Shown: one piece after another, positions 33,588 through 42,508 of the stretch | Layout: each line of letters opens with the position of its first letter | Position numbering within the stretch: the stretch's first letter is position 1 | Assembly (NCBI GenBank): GCA_017432445.1 | Contig: JAFRJC010000088.1 | Coordinates: 1 to 64,000, forward strand | Direction of reading: 5' to 3' | Source of the DNA: Eggerthellaceae bacterium | GTDB lineage: Bacteria; Actinomycetota; Coriobacteriia; Coriobacteriales; Eggerthellaceae | Length of the DNA: 64,000 nt | Notes under the pieces: model-generated | The model's database searches: none | What the model saw: only the letters and a program-made list of their open reading frames with translations | Told to the model about the DNA's origin: nothing | Made by a program: the position numbers and the translations under genes

Positions 33588-34193
33588 CTACGCTTCACCT
33601 CCCTTGCCCTCGTCGGCCTGAGCACGACGGGTGGAATCGGCCGCAAGCGCGCGGTCGACGAGCGCCGCGACGTTAGCGCGACCCTTCGTGTTGTGCATGG
33701 CCACGCCGACCATGCCGCGCTTGAGCATGCGCGTGGCATTGCCCATGTCCTGAACGAAATGCCCTGACTTCACGTTGTACGCAGCCGCCAGGTACTGTTC
33801 GTTGGACACGCCGTGCGCACGCACGTTGGCGATGAACTCATCGTCGAAGATGTCTGCCTCGGGAACGGGGCGCTTGCCGGCATGCTTGGACGCCAGGCGC
33901 ACCGCGCGCATGACCGAGCAGATGTCGACGTTTTGCGGGCAGCGGCTCGAGCACACGACGCATTGCGCGCAAATCCACGGCGTCTTCGCTTCGAGCACAA
34001 CGTCAACTGCGCCGAGCTGCAGGTAGCGGATGACCTCGCGCGGCACGAGATCCATGCTCTCGGCCAAGGGGCATCCTGCCGTGCACTTGCCGCACTGGTA
34101 GCAGTCCTTCAGGTTCACCCCCGCATCACGCGCAATCGCCTCGCATGCCTGCTTGTCAGCATCCGAGATGGCGGATAAATCCAGGAAACGCAT
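33588..34193 (-). CDS. hdrC: Heterodisulfide reductase subunit C
   Basis: 201 residues. Two 4Fe-4S motifs: CYQCGKCTAGCPLAES near residue 31 and CAQCVVCSSRCPQNVDI near residue 75. HdrC passes electrons from HdrA to HdrB. It is the promoter-proximal gene of the hdrCBA-flxDCBA operon; AAGGGAGGC sits before ATG 34193. The C-terminal 40 residues are charged and lack fold signatures. The 288 bases upstream hold its leader and promoter, but no canonical box stands out. In sulfate reducers the partner disulfide protein is DsrC; none is in the window, so the acceptor here is open. Confidence 0.92.
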   Translation of the reverse strand: MRFLDLSAISDADKQACEAIARDAGVNLKDCYQCGKCTAGCPLAESMDLVPREVIRYLQLGAVDVVLEAKTPWICAQCVVCSSRCPQNVDICSVMRAVRLASKHAGKRPVPEADIFDDEFIANVRAHGVSNEQYLAAAYNVKSGHFVQDMGNATRMLKRGMVGVAMHNTKGRANVAALVDRALAADSTRRAQADEGKGGEA

Positions 34194-34481
34194 GGCTTAG
34201 CCTCCCTTCTGTGGGAACGGCACTCCAACCGCGCTGACGCTCGGGCACAGTCCGATCCCAGCAATGCTATTCGTCTGCGATTCTTTGAACGCTCTCTTAT
34301 CCACAGCAATCAAAGCGCTGCGGCCCAAAGCAAGAATATCAGCCTTGCGGCAATAGTAGAGGAGCATCTCGGCGGCGGTTGAATCACTCGGCAAGATGTA
34401 TGAGCGGAAGCACGCTAGTGTATTAGCCCGATGGCTTCGAATGAAAAGCCTGCTTCGCCGAGCCAGAGGGCCTGTGTCAGG
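34194..34481. other. Leader/promoter region of the hdr-flx operon
   Basis: 288 bases between the lipoprotein stop and hdrC (both minus strand). A 65-codon open frame covers part of it (34197-34394, TTG start), but its third-position base choice is not that of genes here and it resembles nothing recognised. A perfect TATAAT is absent. I see no riboswitch motif or strong hairpin. Confidence 0.4.
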
Positions 34482-35765
34482 CTAGAAGTTCCAGGTGAAC
34501 TCCATGGAACCGTTATCAGGCTCGTTGTCGTTCTCCCAAGTGCACGAGAGCTGCTCCCCTTCGTGGAAGACGATGCGCCCTGAGCCGTCGGAGTACTCCA
34601 CCTCCTCGGATTTGACCGAGCCGTCATTGTTGTAGACATAGTTCGTCTTGACGGCATCAGAGTAGGTGGCGGTCAGCGTATCGGGGTCGAAGTCGCCGAC
34701 GATGGTCCACACGCTGTTCTCCGTAGCGCTCGATCCCCAGGTGATGGCGATGCTGGCACCGCTTTGGCCAGAGCATTCGACCAGCATGTTGGCGCGGTCG
34801 CACGCATAGGGGCCGACGAAGTTCATGACCGGGTTTTGGCCGTCATCTCCGGTTGCAGCCCCGGCATCGGACGACGCGCCCTGGTCAGCCGCAGATCCAG
34901 CACCGTCGACGCCGGGATCGCCCTCGATGCGGAGGATGTTCTTCTCGAAGTCAGCATAGGGAACGTCGGCGCCATCGGTGCGCACGAACCTGATGTCGCG
35001 GCCCTCGGAATTCGCCTCGGCATTCCATAACAACCCCGCTTTGCCGTCGTCGGTCGAGACCACCTCGACAATGCCCTTCTGTCCAGTGGCGACGGGATCG
35101 CCAAGCTCGCCCTCGTCGGAATCGGTTATAGGCACGTCGTAGATCATGCCGTCGTCGTACACCATCTTCATCAGATCACAGTCATAGCGCAGGGTCATCT
35201 TGTATACATGCCCGCTGTGGGTCGCAGGCGTCACGGCCTCGGCGTCCCAACCGCCTTCGGAGTTCGCCTTCACCGTCAACTGGGCGAACTGCTCCCCGTC
35301 TTCGATCCATTCGCCTGACAGGAACGGGTCGAGGGCGCTCGCGTCGGGAGCCTTGGTCTCCACGGGGTCGCCCTCTTCCGAAATCTGGCCGTTTTCGACC
35401 GCCAGGACGTACGTATAGAACAGATCGCATGCCGGCCCGTTGTAGTGCTTCAGGTTGACCGAGGTCGCTCCGTCGTTGACCGCCTCGTAGCGAGCGACGA
35501 ACTCGCTGCCTTGCATCTCGGCCGAAACCAGCTTCACAATGTTGTTCTCCTGGGTTGCAGGGTCATCGGTGCGCCATTCGCCCGAAAGCCCTTCGGGCAC
35601 GGCCAGCGAGATCGCATACTCGCCATTCTGAGTGGACGAGGCAGATTCCGAAGACGATACAGCTTGGCCAGAAGCAGACTCCTGTGAGCTCTGCCCAGAC
35701 GATGCCGCGCAACCTGTCGCTATCAGGGCAGCTGCGATAGCCGCCGCCATAATCAGCTTCTTCAT
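34482..35765 (-). CDS. Secreted lipoprotein of unknown function
   Basis: 427 residues. A signal peptide with lipobox LIATGC (cysteine near residue 19) is followed by a Ser/Ala-rich stalk (residues 20-48). The body contains two similar beta-rich parts: residues 50-270, with LSGEWRTDD and LSGEWIEDG repeats, and 320-427, with FVGPYACDRANML and MEFTWNF. The recurring GEW/GxY phrases suggest repeated beta-sandwich or lipocalin-like units, but no family is recognised. A Gly/Ala/Ser/Asp linker (about 285-310) separates them. The gene is monocistronic; the IS110 element begins about 60 bases upstream of its start and may have displaced its original promoter. Confidence 0.8.
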   Translation of the reverse strand: MKKLIMAAAIAAALIATGCAASSGQSSQESASGQAVSSSESASSTQNGEYAISLAVPEGLSGEWRTDDPATQENNIVKLVSAEMQGSEFVARYEAVNDGATSVNLKHYNGPACDLFYTYVLAVENGQISEEGDPVETKAPDASALDPFLSGEWIEDGEQFAQLTVKANSEGGWDAEAVTPATHSGHVYKMTLRYDCDLMKMVYDDGMIYDVPITDSDEGELGDPVATGQKGIVEVVSTDDGKAGLLWNAEANSEGRDIRFVRTDGADVPYADFEKNILRIEGDPGVDGAGSAADQGASSDAGAATGDDGQNPVMNFVGPYACDRANMLVECSGQSGASIAITWGSSATENSVWTIVGDFDPDTLTATYSDAVKTNYVYNNDGSVKSEEVEYSDGSGRIVFHEGEQLSCTWENDNEPDNGSMEFTWNF

Positions 35766-35842
35766 GATGGCCTCTTATCCTAAATCTCGTCACCTACCCG
35801 GTGACTTATGTCCAACAATCCAGGCAATTGGATATGGGGCAT

Positions 35843-36041
35843 AATTTCCAGACGACGGGGATCGCGTGATGCATTCGGCCTGAGACCCAGTTCTCTTAGG
35901 GGAGGATCGCGCCCCCGCCCGACGGAGTTGCGCGAATGAGCTGGATAGCACCTTTTGCTTCATATCGAAAGAGGCTGCGCGCCGCCGGGTGGAGGGGAAA
36001 CCCGCCAAAGCGACGTGTCCCCGAGACGGAAGGAGGCAAAG
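35843..36041 (+). ncRNA. Candidate bridge-RNA region of the IS110 element
   Basis: 199 non-coding bases lie between the left end and the transposase start. Local foldable segments include GATCGCG repeated at 35862 and 35907, CCCCGCCCGACGG near 35912, and GGGTGGAGGGGAAACCCGCC near 35989. IS110 elements such as IS621 transcribe about 180 bases here as a guide RNA with two loops. Size and position fit; loop-to-target complementarity has not been established, so this is inference. Confidence 0.45.
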
Positions 36042-37217
36042 ATGCGTTGCTGCATAGGGATCGACCTGGCCAAGAGAAAGCACTCGGCCGTGGTCATCGC
36101 GCAAGGGGGCGAGAGGCTGCTCGTCGGCTTCGAGTTCCGCAACGACGGCGAGGGGTTCGCGGCCCTGCTCGCCAGGCTGTCGGAGATCGGCGCGACGTGC
36201 GACGAGTCGGGGGTGTGCCTGGAGGCCACCGGCCACTACGGGCGCAACCTCATCGCGTTCCTGGAGGCCCACGGCTACGCGGTCTTCGAGGTGAACCCCC
36301 TGCTCACGGCGAACTGGCGCAAGGCCATGAGCGTGAGGAAGGTGAAGAACGACGCGGTAGACGCCGAGGCGCTTGCCCTGTGGCTCCTGGCCGGGAACCC
36401 CACACGGAGGCGCCGATCGAAGTCCGAGACGGACGACCTGAGGTCGCTGGCGAGGTCCCGCACCTCCCTCTCGCATATTGTAAGCGACTGCAAGAACAAG
36501 GCGCACGCGATCCTCGACGTCGTGTTCCCCGAGTTCCACGGCTTCTTCGCAGACGACTTCGGCAAGGCCGCTTGCGCGGTTCTCGCGAAGTGGGGCTCTG
36601 CCGCCAACGTCGCGCGGGCGCGCGTGGACTCCATCGAGAAGGCGATGCGCGACGCCGCTGGCAGGCGGTTCGGCCGAGACGACGCCGAGCGGCTGAAGGC
36701 GCTGGCCAGGTCATCGGTCGGCCAGCACAGCGGACCGCTCCTGTTCCAGCTGCGCCAGCTGCTCGCCCAGATAGAGTTCACGAAAGGCCAGATGGCCGAG
36801 CTCGACGCGGAGCTGGAAAGGCTGCTCGAGGGCTCGCCGATAACGACCGTCCCCGGGATCGGCACCGTGTGCGGAGCCGGGATACTAGGCGAGATCGGCG
36901 ACGTGGGCCGCTTCGAGGACGCCTCTAAGCTCGTGGCCTTCGCCGGCTGCGATCCGTCGGTGTTCGAGTCCGGCGAGTTCGAGGGCTCGCGCGCGCACCT
37001 GTCGAAACGAGGCTCGCCGCATCTCAGGTGGTACTTGTGGCTGGCAGCCGACCGCGCCCGCAGGTTCGATCCCGTGCTGCGAGACTACTACCTGAAGAAA
37101 CGAGCCGAAGGCAAGTGCCACAAGGTCGCCATCAGCGCGGTCGTGCGAAAGCTCTGCGCGATCATCTTCGCGGTGCTGCGCGACGGGAAGCCCTACGTCT
37201 GCCCGGCGGCCGCCTAG
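36042..37217 (+). CDS. IS110-family transposase/recombinase
   Basis: 391 residues from ATG 36042, with GGAGGCAAAG directly before it; the frame upstream lacks family character. The N-terminal RuvC-like DEDD domain shows D in CIGIDLAKRKHSAVV (near residue 7), E in CLEATGHYG (near 63) and the D pair in VKNDAVDAEALALWL (near 104). The C-terminal Transposase_20 domain has PGIGTVCGAGILGEIGDV (near 271) and SKRGSPHLRWYLWLA (near 325), whose serine is the second catalytic residue. No frameshift or stop interrupts it, so the element may be active. The protein would act with a bridge RNA, as shown for IS621. Confidence 0.93.
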   Translation: MRCCIGIDLAKRKHSAVVIAQGGERLLVGFEFRNDGEGFAALLARLSEIGATCDESGVCLEATGHYGRNLIAFLEAHGYAVFEVNPLLTANWRKAMSVRKVKNDAVDAEALALWLLAGNPTRRRRSKSETDDLRSLARSRTSLSHIVSDCKNKAHAILDVVFPEFHGFFADDFGKAACAVLAKWGSAANVARARVDSIEKAMRDAAGRRFGRDDAERLKALARSSVGQHSGPLLFQLRQLLAQIEFTKGQMAELDAELERLLEGSPITTVPGIGTVCGAGILGEIGDVGRFEDASKLVAFAGCDPSVFESGEFEGSRAHLSKRGSPHLRWYLWLAADRARRFDPVLRDYYLKKRAEGKCHKVAISAVVRKLCAIIFAVLRDGKPYVCPAAA

Positions 37218-37492
37218 CGGGAAGGCCAACTGGCATATCGCCTCTTATCACCCCGGCGATCGGCGTGACTCCCCGTCGCCCGGCTTCGCCATGCCCGAAA
37301 CCCGGTTGACACCATGTCCCATATCCAATTGTCAAAGTGCTTCAAAATCTTTGGAAATCCTATTGACTTTTACATAGCTGGCTCTCCTTCTCGCTCGCCA
37401 AAAGCGCAAGCCGCCGATTTCTTGCAACCAACCCGTACTTGCAGCGCATCACACGCAAGCTAAGTTTACTCCTAAAACATCTTCTCCCGCGT

Positions 37493-39283
37493 TTATTCCA
37501 GGTACGCGCCGGTCTGGCGGCCCCAGAGCAGGGCATACTCTCCACCTTGGGCGATGAGATCGGCGTGCGGCCCATCTTCGGCGATGCGCCCGTCGGAGAG
37601 CACGACGATGCGGTCGAGGCTCGCCACCGTGCTCAACCGATGTGCCACGACGATGCTCGTGCGGCCTGCCATCAGGCGCGAGAGCGCCTCCTGCACCAAG
37701 CGTTCGCTTTCGCTGTCGAGCGCGCTCGTGGCCTCGTCGAGCACGAGGATGGGACAATCCGCCAGCATGGCACGTGCGATGACCACGCGTTGGCGCTGCC
37801 CGCCCGAGAGCTTGACACCGCGCTCGCCGGTTACGGTTTCGAAGCCTTGCGGCAGCTTCTCGATGAACTCGAGCGCGTTGGCTAGCCGCGCCGCCTCGCG
37901 GATCTCCTCCATCGTGGCTCCGGGCTTGCCGTAGGAGATATTCTCGGCAATCGTGCGGTGGAACAGGATGGACTCCTGCGGAACATACGCAATCTGTCGG
38001 CGCAAGCTCTGCTGCGTGCACTGCGCGATGTCCTGCCCGTCTACGAAGATGTGCCCTTCCTGGATGTCGGACAGGCGCAGCAAGAGCTTCGTGAGCGTCG
38101 TCTTGCCCGCTCCGCTCATGCCCACGAGACCCACGCGCTGGCCGGCGGGGATGTGCAGGTCGAAGCCGCCGAACACGCGCGTCTGCACGCCGCCGTCCTC
38201 GTAAGAGAACCCGATGTCCTCGAAGTCTATCCGCCCTTTGTCCACGCGCAAATCCGCTGCGCCTTCCACATCGTCCACCAAACGCGGTTCGTCCAAGATC
38301 TCGGTCATGCCGCTGGCGTCGCCGAAGGCGCGGTTGAGACGTTGCAAGCCTGCATTTATAAAGTTGAACTGATTCGTCACGTTGTATGTGTAGGTGAACA
38401 TCATCACCAGCGTACCGGGCGTAATTCCAAACCAAGCGTTGCCGCCGCTGATGAACACCGCCACGATGCTCATAATCACGAGAGCGATGCACGCCGTGAC
38501 GATGCCGCGCATGAGGCTCGCCATCATCCGCTTGCTGTCTCGCATGACCACGTTGCGGTTGGCTTCGTCGAACAGGCTCCGCTCGTAATCCTCGCGCCCG
38601 TAGGTCTTCACGGCCAGAATGTTAGCGACGCTATCAGAAAGCTCGCCCGACAGTTGGTTTTGCGCACCGGCCGCCGCTTCGTTGAGGTTGAGGATACGGC
38701 GGTACATGCGATAGCTCACAGTCATGTAAATCGCCAACATGATCATCAGTATCACGGTGTAAAGCGGCACCCGAGGCCCCAGCAGCAGGCAAATGAACAC
38801 AATGGCTTCGGTGATGGGGAGAACCGGCCAGGTGAGCACCTCGATCAGCTGGTTATAGGCGTTCATGTACTTCGTGGTCTGGCTGACGAGCGTTCCGCCG
38901 AACCGATTGGAATGGAAGCTCATCGACTGGTTGCACAAGGCGTCGAACGCCTCGGTGGCCAAGTCATAGTTAACGGCAATCTCGAGCTTCCAGAGCGTAT
39001 AGTCCTGTACCTTGCTCGCGCCCTGACCGACAAGGTTCACCAGTATGAGCGCCAAGATATAGGGCCCGAAAACGGGAAATACCTGTTCGGCACTGACAGG
39101 CTCGGCCGCCACCCGGTCGACGATGAGGCTCATGAGGTAGGGATTTGCATAAGTCAGCAGAAACCCGAACACGATGGTCGCGCAGACAAGCGCAACGAAC
39201 AGGCCAAGGTGCTTTTTAGTGGCTTGCCAATAGTAATGCAGCGTGCGCCACGTGGTCTCCTGCTCTCCGAAGCTTTTCGCCAT
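37493..39283 (-). CDS. ABC exporter, fused membrane and ATPase domains
   Basis: 596 residues from ATG 39283 (MAKSFGEQETTWRTL), preceded by AAGGAGG; an upstream start at 39316 lacks that support. Six membrane helices (residues about 25-310) form the exporter domain. The ATPase domain (350-596) has Walker A VGMSGAGKTTLTKLL near 387, Q-loop YVPQESILFHRTI, signature LSGGQRQRVVIARA near 493 and Walker B PILVLDEATSALD near 513. The half-transporter would form a homodimer of the MsbA/LmrA type, exporting lipids, drugs or peptides. No partner half-transporter is adjacent. The IS110 element lies downstream, beyond a gap of about 160 bases that is AT-rich with no clear hairpin. Confidence 0.92.
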   Translation of the reverse strand: MAKSFGEQETTWRTLHYYWQATKKHLGLFVALVCATIVFGFLLTYANPYLMSLIVDRVAAEPVSAEQVFPVFGPYILALILVNLVGQGASKVQDYTLWKLEIAVNYDLATEAFDALCNQSMSFHSNRFGGTLVSQTTKYMNAYNQLIEVLTWPVLPITEAIVFICLLLGPRVPLYTVILMIMLAIYMTVSYRMYRRILNLNEAAAGAQNQLSGELSDSVANILAVKTYGREDYERSLFDEANRNVVMRDSKRMMASLMRGIVTACIALVIMSIVAVFISGGNAWFGITPGTLVMMFTYTYNVTNQFNFINAGLQRLNRAFGDASGMTEILDEPRLVDDVEGAADLRVDKGRIDFEDIGFSYEDGGVQTRVFGGFDLHIPAGQRVGLVGMSGAGKTTLTKLLLRLSDIQEGHIFVDGQDIAQCTQQSLRRQIAYVPQESILFHRTIAENISYGKPGATMEEIREAARLANALEFIEKLPQGFETVTGERGVKLSGGQRQRVVIARAMLADCPILVLDEATSALDSESERLVQEALSRLMAGRTSIVVAHRLSTVASLDRIVVLSDGRIAEDGPHADLIAQGGEYALLWGRQTGAYLE

Positions 39284-39387
39284 CCCTCGCCTCCTTCCCG
39301 ATATCGCATGATACAACAGGATGCATCAAGCAAGCTGACCAGGTAGCCTCCAGGATGCGCCTTCACCTTAAAGGGACACACGAGAAC

Positions 39388-39417
39388 GCCCTGCTTCACC
39401 AAAAGGTTAAGCAGGGC
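39388..39417. terminator. Hairpin downstream of the small membrane protein gene
   Basis: The nine-base stem GCCCTGCTT/AAGCAGGGC encloses CACCAAAAGGTT, about 40 bases after the small gene's stop on the minus strand and before the exporter gene. No strong T-run follows on that strand (GTTCTCG), so it is moderately supported. Confidence 0.45.
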
Positions 39418-39457
39418 ATTTGCTGAGCTATGCGTTTTGTTGTTTGAGGCGTCTGCG

Positions 39458-39682
39458 CTATGCGAGACGTGCGCGGGGATGGTACGCGCGGGAAGACGCA
39501 GAAGCTTCCTGCTTCGCGCCCATCGTTTCGGAAACTGGGATAACAGCATCCTCGGGTTTGGGAGCCATCCAGCTAAAGGATGCGCTCTTCGAGATGGTGT
39601 CGTCGGCGGCAAGCACAACGGTCGCTGTCTTCGCTGCAAACACAGCAGCCAGAACGATCATTAATACTGCAATTTCTACCAT
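39458..39682 (-). CDS. Small membrane protein, unknown
   Basis: 74 residues from ATG 39682, chosen because the excellent ribosome site AAAAGGAGG precedes it by six bases. Residues 3-25 (EIAVLMIVLAAVFAAKTATV) form one hydrophobic helix at the N-terminus. The rest is polar, with no cysteine, and could be a small secreted or single-pass membrane protein. No family is recognised. It stands divergently from the LysR regulator at 39808, with 125 bases between the starts, which suggests (but does not prove) control by that regulator. Confidence 0.6.
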   Translation of the reverse strand: MVEIAVLMIVLAAVFAAKTATVVLAADDTISKSASFSWMAPKPEDAVIPVSETMGAKQEASASSRAYHPRARLA

Positions 39683-39807
39683 TGGTGCCTCCTTTTCATC
39701 CTTGCGCCTACACCAACGCACACAATGGTAGCCTCTGCGCAAAGAAAAGTTAAACTGTTATTATTGGTACTTAGCACAGCTATTTGTTGTAAGAGAGGGA
39801 TGTCCGC

Positions 39808-40737
39808 ATGAATTTCGCGTCATTGGAATACTTCGAGACACTCGCACAGGAGCGCAGCTTCACAAAGGCGTCGGAACGCCTGCACATCACCCAGCAATCA
39901 CTCAGCTCCCATATCGCCAAGCTCGAGAAAGAACTCGGCTGCCAGCTGGTCGTACGGCACGTGCCGCTCGAGCTCACCTACGCTGGCGAAGTATTCCTGA
40001 ACTACGCTTCGTCGCTTCGCGACCAGTACACCACCATGCGGCACGAGTTTTTGGACATCTCGAAGAACGACGAGGGAATCCTGCGCGTCGGCATTGCGTT
40101 CACGCGTGGACGCACAATTTTGCCCGACATCATCATGGCATTTCACGAGAAGCATCCGCATGTCAGAATCGCGCTGGTCGAAGCCACAAACGAAGCGCTG
40201 CGGCAAAAGCTCGTAGAAGGAGACATCGATCTGGCCATCGCATTCTTCCCCACCTCGCTTCCAGGAATCATAATGCGCGATTTCTACCAGGAAGAAGTGG
40301 TCATCCTCGTGCTCCGCGAGCTGTTCGAAAAGCTGTACGGCGACGAAACCGAAGAGCGCGTGCACCGGCTTTGCGAAGGCGATTACTCGGCCCTCGAAAA
40401 ATGTCCCTTGGTGCTCGGAAGCCTCGAAGACATCGGCGGACGTATCGAGCGCAGCCTGATGATGCGCGCTGGGCTTTCGCGCCCCCGCATCGTCGCTACC
40501 TCCAACAACTCGGAAACGCATCTGGCTCTCTGCATCCGCGGCGCCGGTGCCTGCCTGTGTTCCGAGACCCTCGCCCGCGGAGCGCTAACCGAAGAACAGC
40601 TCGAGAAGCTGCTGATCATCCGCCTTGGGGATACAGCACGCTATCCCATCTGCTTCGGTTACCGTGACAAGCCTTACCAGTGGAGCATCATCCAAGAGTT
40701 CATGGACATGGCATCCGAAGTCGTGAACCGCAGCTAA
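39808..40737 (+). CDS. LysR-family transcriptional regulator
   Basis: 309 residues. The N-terminal helix-turn-helix reads ASLEYFETLAQERSFTKAS, then HITQQSLSSHIAKLEKELG (residues about 25-43). The remaining part is a periplasmic-binding-like effector domain: GILRVGIAFTRGRTILPDII, then DLAIAFFPTS. LysR proteins usually regulate a divergently transcribed neighbour, which here is the small membrane protein gene at 39682; the downstream asparagine-synthetase homologue is another candidate. Effector unknown. The ATG at 39808 follows GAGAGGGATGTCCGC. Confidence 0.92.
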   Translation: MNFASLEYFETLAQERSFTKASERLHITQQSLSSHIAKLEKELGCQLVVRHVPLELTYAGEVFLNYASSLRDQYTTMRHEFLDISKNDEGILRVGIAFTRGRTILPDIIMAFHEKHPHVRIALVEATNEALRQKLVEGDIDLAIAFFPTSLPGIIMRDFYQEEVVILVLRELFEKLYGDETEERVHRLCEGDYSALEKCPLVLGSLEDIGGRIERSLMMRAGLSRPRIVATSNNSETHLALCIRGAGACLCSETLARGALTEEQLEKLLIIRLGDTARYPICFGYRDKPYQWSIIQEFMDMASEVVNRS

Positions 40738-40925
40738 GCGCCCGATGCGGGATGGGCGCTGGATCACCCATAAGACGCGCCGCCCACACCGCCTCCATCG
40801 CGCCACTTGGATGCGCACTCATGTTGCGGCTATATTGCGCACACGGCTGCAGCAGGCGGACGCGGGGTCGCGGTGGTGTATGATGACGGGCGTGCCATAC
40901 GCATGCGAATCGAAAAGGATGCACG

Positions 40926-42506
40926 ATGATCGAGCTGAAAGCCTACGCGGGGCTGATACGCAACCACGCCGAGCTCGCAACAGAGCTGGGGATTAACATA
41001 AAATGGCTTTCGCGCCAGGAACGCGAGGAAGCGCTTGTCATAGCTGCATATCAAGCCTGGGGCGAGCAGATGGGCACCCACATCAACGGGCAGTTTGCAA
41101 TAGCGCTCTACGACACCGAAACCGAAGAGCTGTTCTGCACGCGCGACCCGCTCGGCGCAGAGCTTCTGTTCTACTACCAGACCTCAGACGGACGAGTGCT
41201 GGTGGGTACGCAAATCAAAGATTTGTTCGACCAAGACGGTTTCGTGCGCGAGCTCAACCGGGAGCTGGTGCAGTTCTTCATGAGCTTCAACTACGTCCCT
41301 GGCGAGGAGACGCTGTTCGCAGGCGTCCGCAAGCTCGAGCCGGGTGGATACTTGCGCTTCGGCGCCGACGGGCTTCAACTCGGACAGTACTGGGAGCTTA
41401 CCTTCGAGCCCGACGAGTCGAAGTCGGTCGAACAATGGGCAGACGAGATCGACGCGGCGATGGATGCGAGCCTCCACGACATCATGGACGAAGGCGAACA
41501 GCCCGACAGCTTCCTTTCAGGCGGCGTGGACTCGTCCTACATCATGGCGAAGAGCCAGGCGAAGACGGGTTACTGCGTGGCGTACGAAGACCAGCAAGCA
41601 AGCGAAGAGGAGGATGCGCGCGCAACGGCGCAGTTCCTAGGGCGTGGTTTCGAGGGAATTAGCGTGTCTCCCAACGACTTCTTCGGCGACATCGACGAAT
41701 TCCTGTTGGCCTACGAGCAACCTTCGGCCGACCCGGCCGGCCTGGCGTTGTTCAGCGCTTGTAAGAAAGTGGCCCGGAAATCGACGTTGTGCTTCTCGGG
41801 CGAAGGCGCCGACGAGTTCTTCGCGGGCTACAGCATATACGAGAACACGGGGCGCTACAGCGCGAAAGACGCCGTGTACTACGGCACCACCTACATCATG
41901 AACGACGCTGAGCTGAAGCGTTTCCTCAAGCGCTTTTATCCCGAGCGCTCGGCCACCGAGTTCATGCGCGAGCGTGGGGCTGCAGGCAAGCAATATGACA
42001 CGCTGTCGTGGATGCTCTATGTCGATTTGCGCAGCTACTTCGAGGGAAGCATTCTTTTCAACTCGACGAAAATCGCTCGAGGCACGGGGCTTGACATCCG
42101 CATGCCTTATTGCGACCTGCGCATTTTCGACATCGCCCGACGCATGCCGTCGCGCTTCAAGGCAGATGGTCCTGGCAAGAACAAGATCGCGCTACGCGCT
42201 GCCGCATCACGCGTGCTGCCCGAAAACGTGGCATACCGCAAGAAGCTCGGCTTCCCGGTGCCTGTCCGGAAGTGGCTCGCCGACCCGCAGGCCAACGCCG
42301 ACATCGTTCGCGCGTTCGCAAGCGATACCGCCGCCGAGTTTTTCAATGTCGACGAAATCGGCGCCCTGCTCGACGCGCTTATGGGCAAGAAACCCCGCGT
42401 GGCTCACCCCATCTGGTTCGGCCGCCGCAAGACGCGCCTGTGGCGTTACGTGTGGACGATATACGTCTTCATCCGCTGGTACGAACTGTTCTTCGAGCAG
42501 GCGTAA
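40926..42506 (+). CDS. Asparagine synthetase homologue lacking the glutaminase nucleophile
   Basis: 526 residues. Asparagine synthetase B starts Met-Cys-Gly, with the cysteine as glutaminase nucleophile. This one starts MIELKAYAGLIRNHAEL and reaches the conserved INGQFAIALYD only 50 residues in, so the first part of the glutaminase domain is missing or rewritten. The synthetase domain is intact: FLSGGVDSSYIM (PP-loop, residues 196-207), CFSGEGADEFFAGY (near 294) and KLGFPVPVRKW (near 439). It should still adenylate a carboxylate, but with free ammonia or another nucleophile. Relatives with lost glutaminase cysteines include beta-lactam and lasso-peptide synthetases. It is followed after two bases by a TcdA-like E1 gene. 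Confidence 0.85.
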   Translation: MIELKAYAGLIRNHAELATELGINIKWLSRQEREEALVIAAYQAWGEQMGTHINGQFAIALYDTETEELFCTRDPLGAELLFYYQTSDGRVLVGTQIKDLFDQDGFVRELNRELVQFFMSFNYVPGEETLFAGVRKLEPGGYLRFGADGLQLGQYWELTFEPDESKSVEQWADEIDAAMDASLHDIMDEGEQPDSFLSGGVDSSYIMAKSQAKTGYCVAYEDQQASEEEDARATAQFLGRGFEGISVSPNDFFGDIDEFLLAYEQPSADPAGLALFSACKKVARKSTLCFSGEGADEFFAGYSIYENTGRYSAKDAVYYGTTYIMNDAELKRFLKRFYPERSATEFMRERGAAGKQYDTLSWMLYVDLRSYFEGSILFNSTKIARGTGLDIRMPYCDLRIFDIARRMPSRFKADGPGKNKIALRAAASRVLPENVAYRKKLGFPVPVRKWLADPQANADIVRAFASDTAAEFFNVDEIGALLDALMGKKPRVAHPIWFGRRKTRLWRYVWTIYVFIRWYELFFEQA

Positions 42507-42508
42507 CG

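Larger units (their letters stand above)
35825..37331 (+). mobile_element. IS110-family insertion sequence
   Basis: About 1.5 kb, bounded by 18-base inverted repeats with one mismatch: CAATTGGATATGGGGCAT at 35825-35842 and the complement of CAATTGGATATGGGACAT at 37314-37331. It holds one DEDD transposase gene. The non-coding left part is 199 bases (35843-36041) and the right part 96 bases. In the IS110 group the long left part encodes a bridge RNA that pairs with target and donor DNA; in the IS1111 group it is on the right, and subterminal inverted repeats are typical. This element has a left-side leader but also inverted ends. No target duplication is evident, as expected for the family. Confidence 0.82.

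Noticed and set aside
34197-34394. 65-codon frame upstream of hdrC (TTG start)
   Set aside because: Codon third positions are not GC-biased as in neighbouring genes, there is no ribosome site, and the sequence resembles no family. It is treated as leader DNA.
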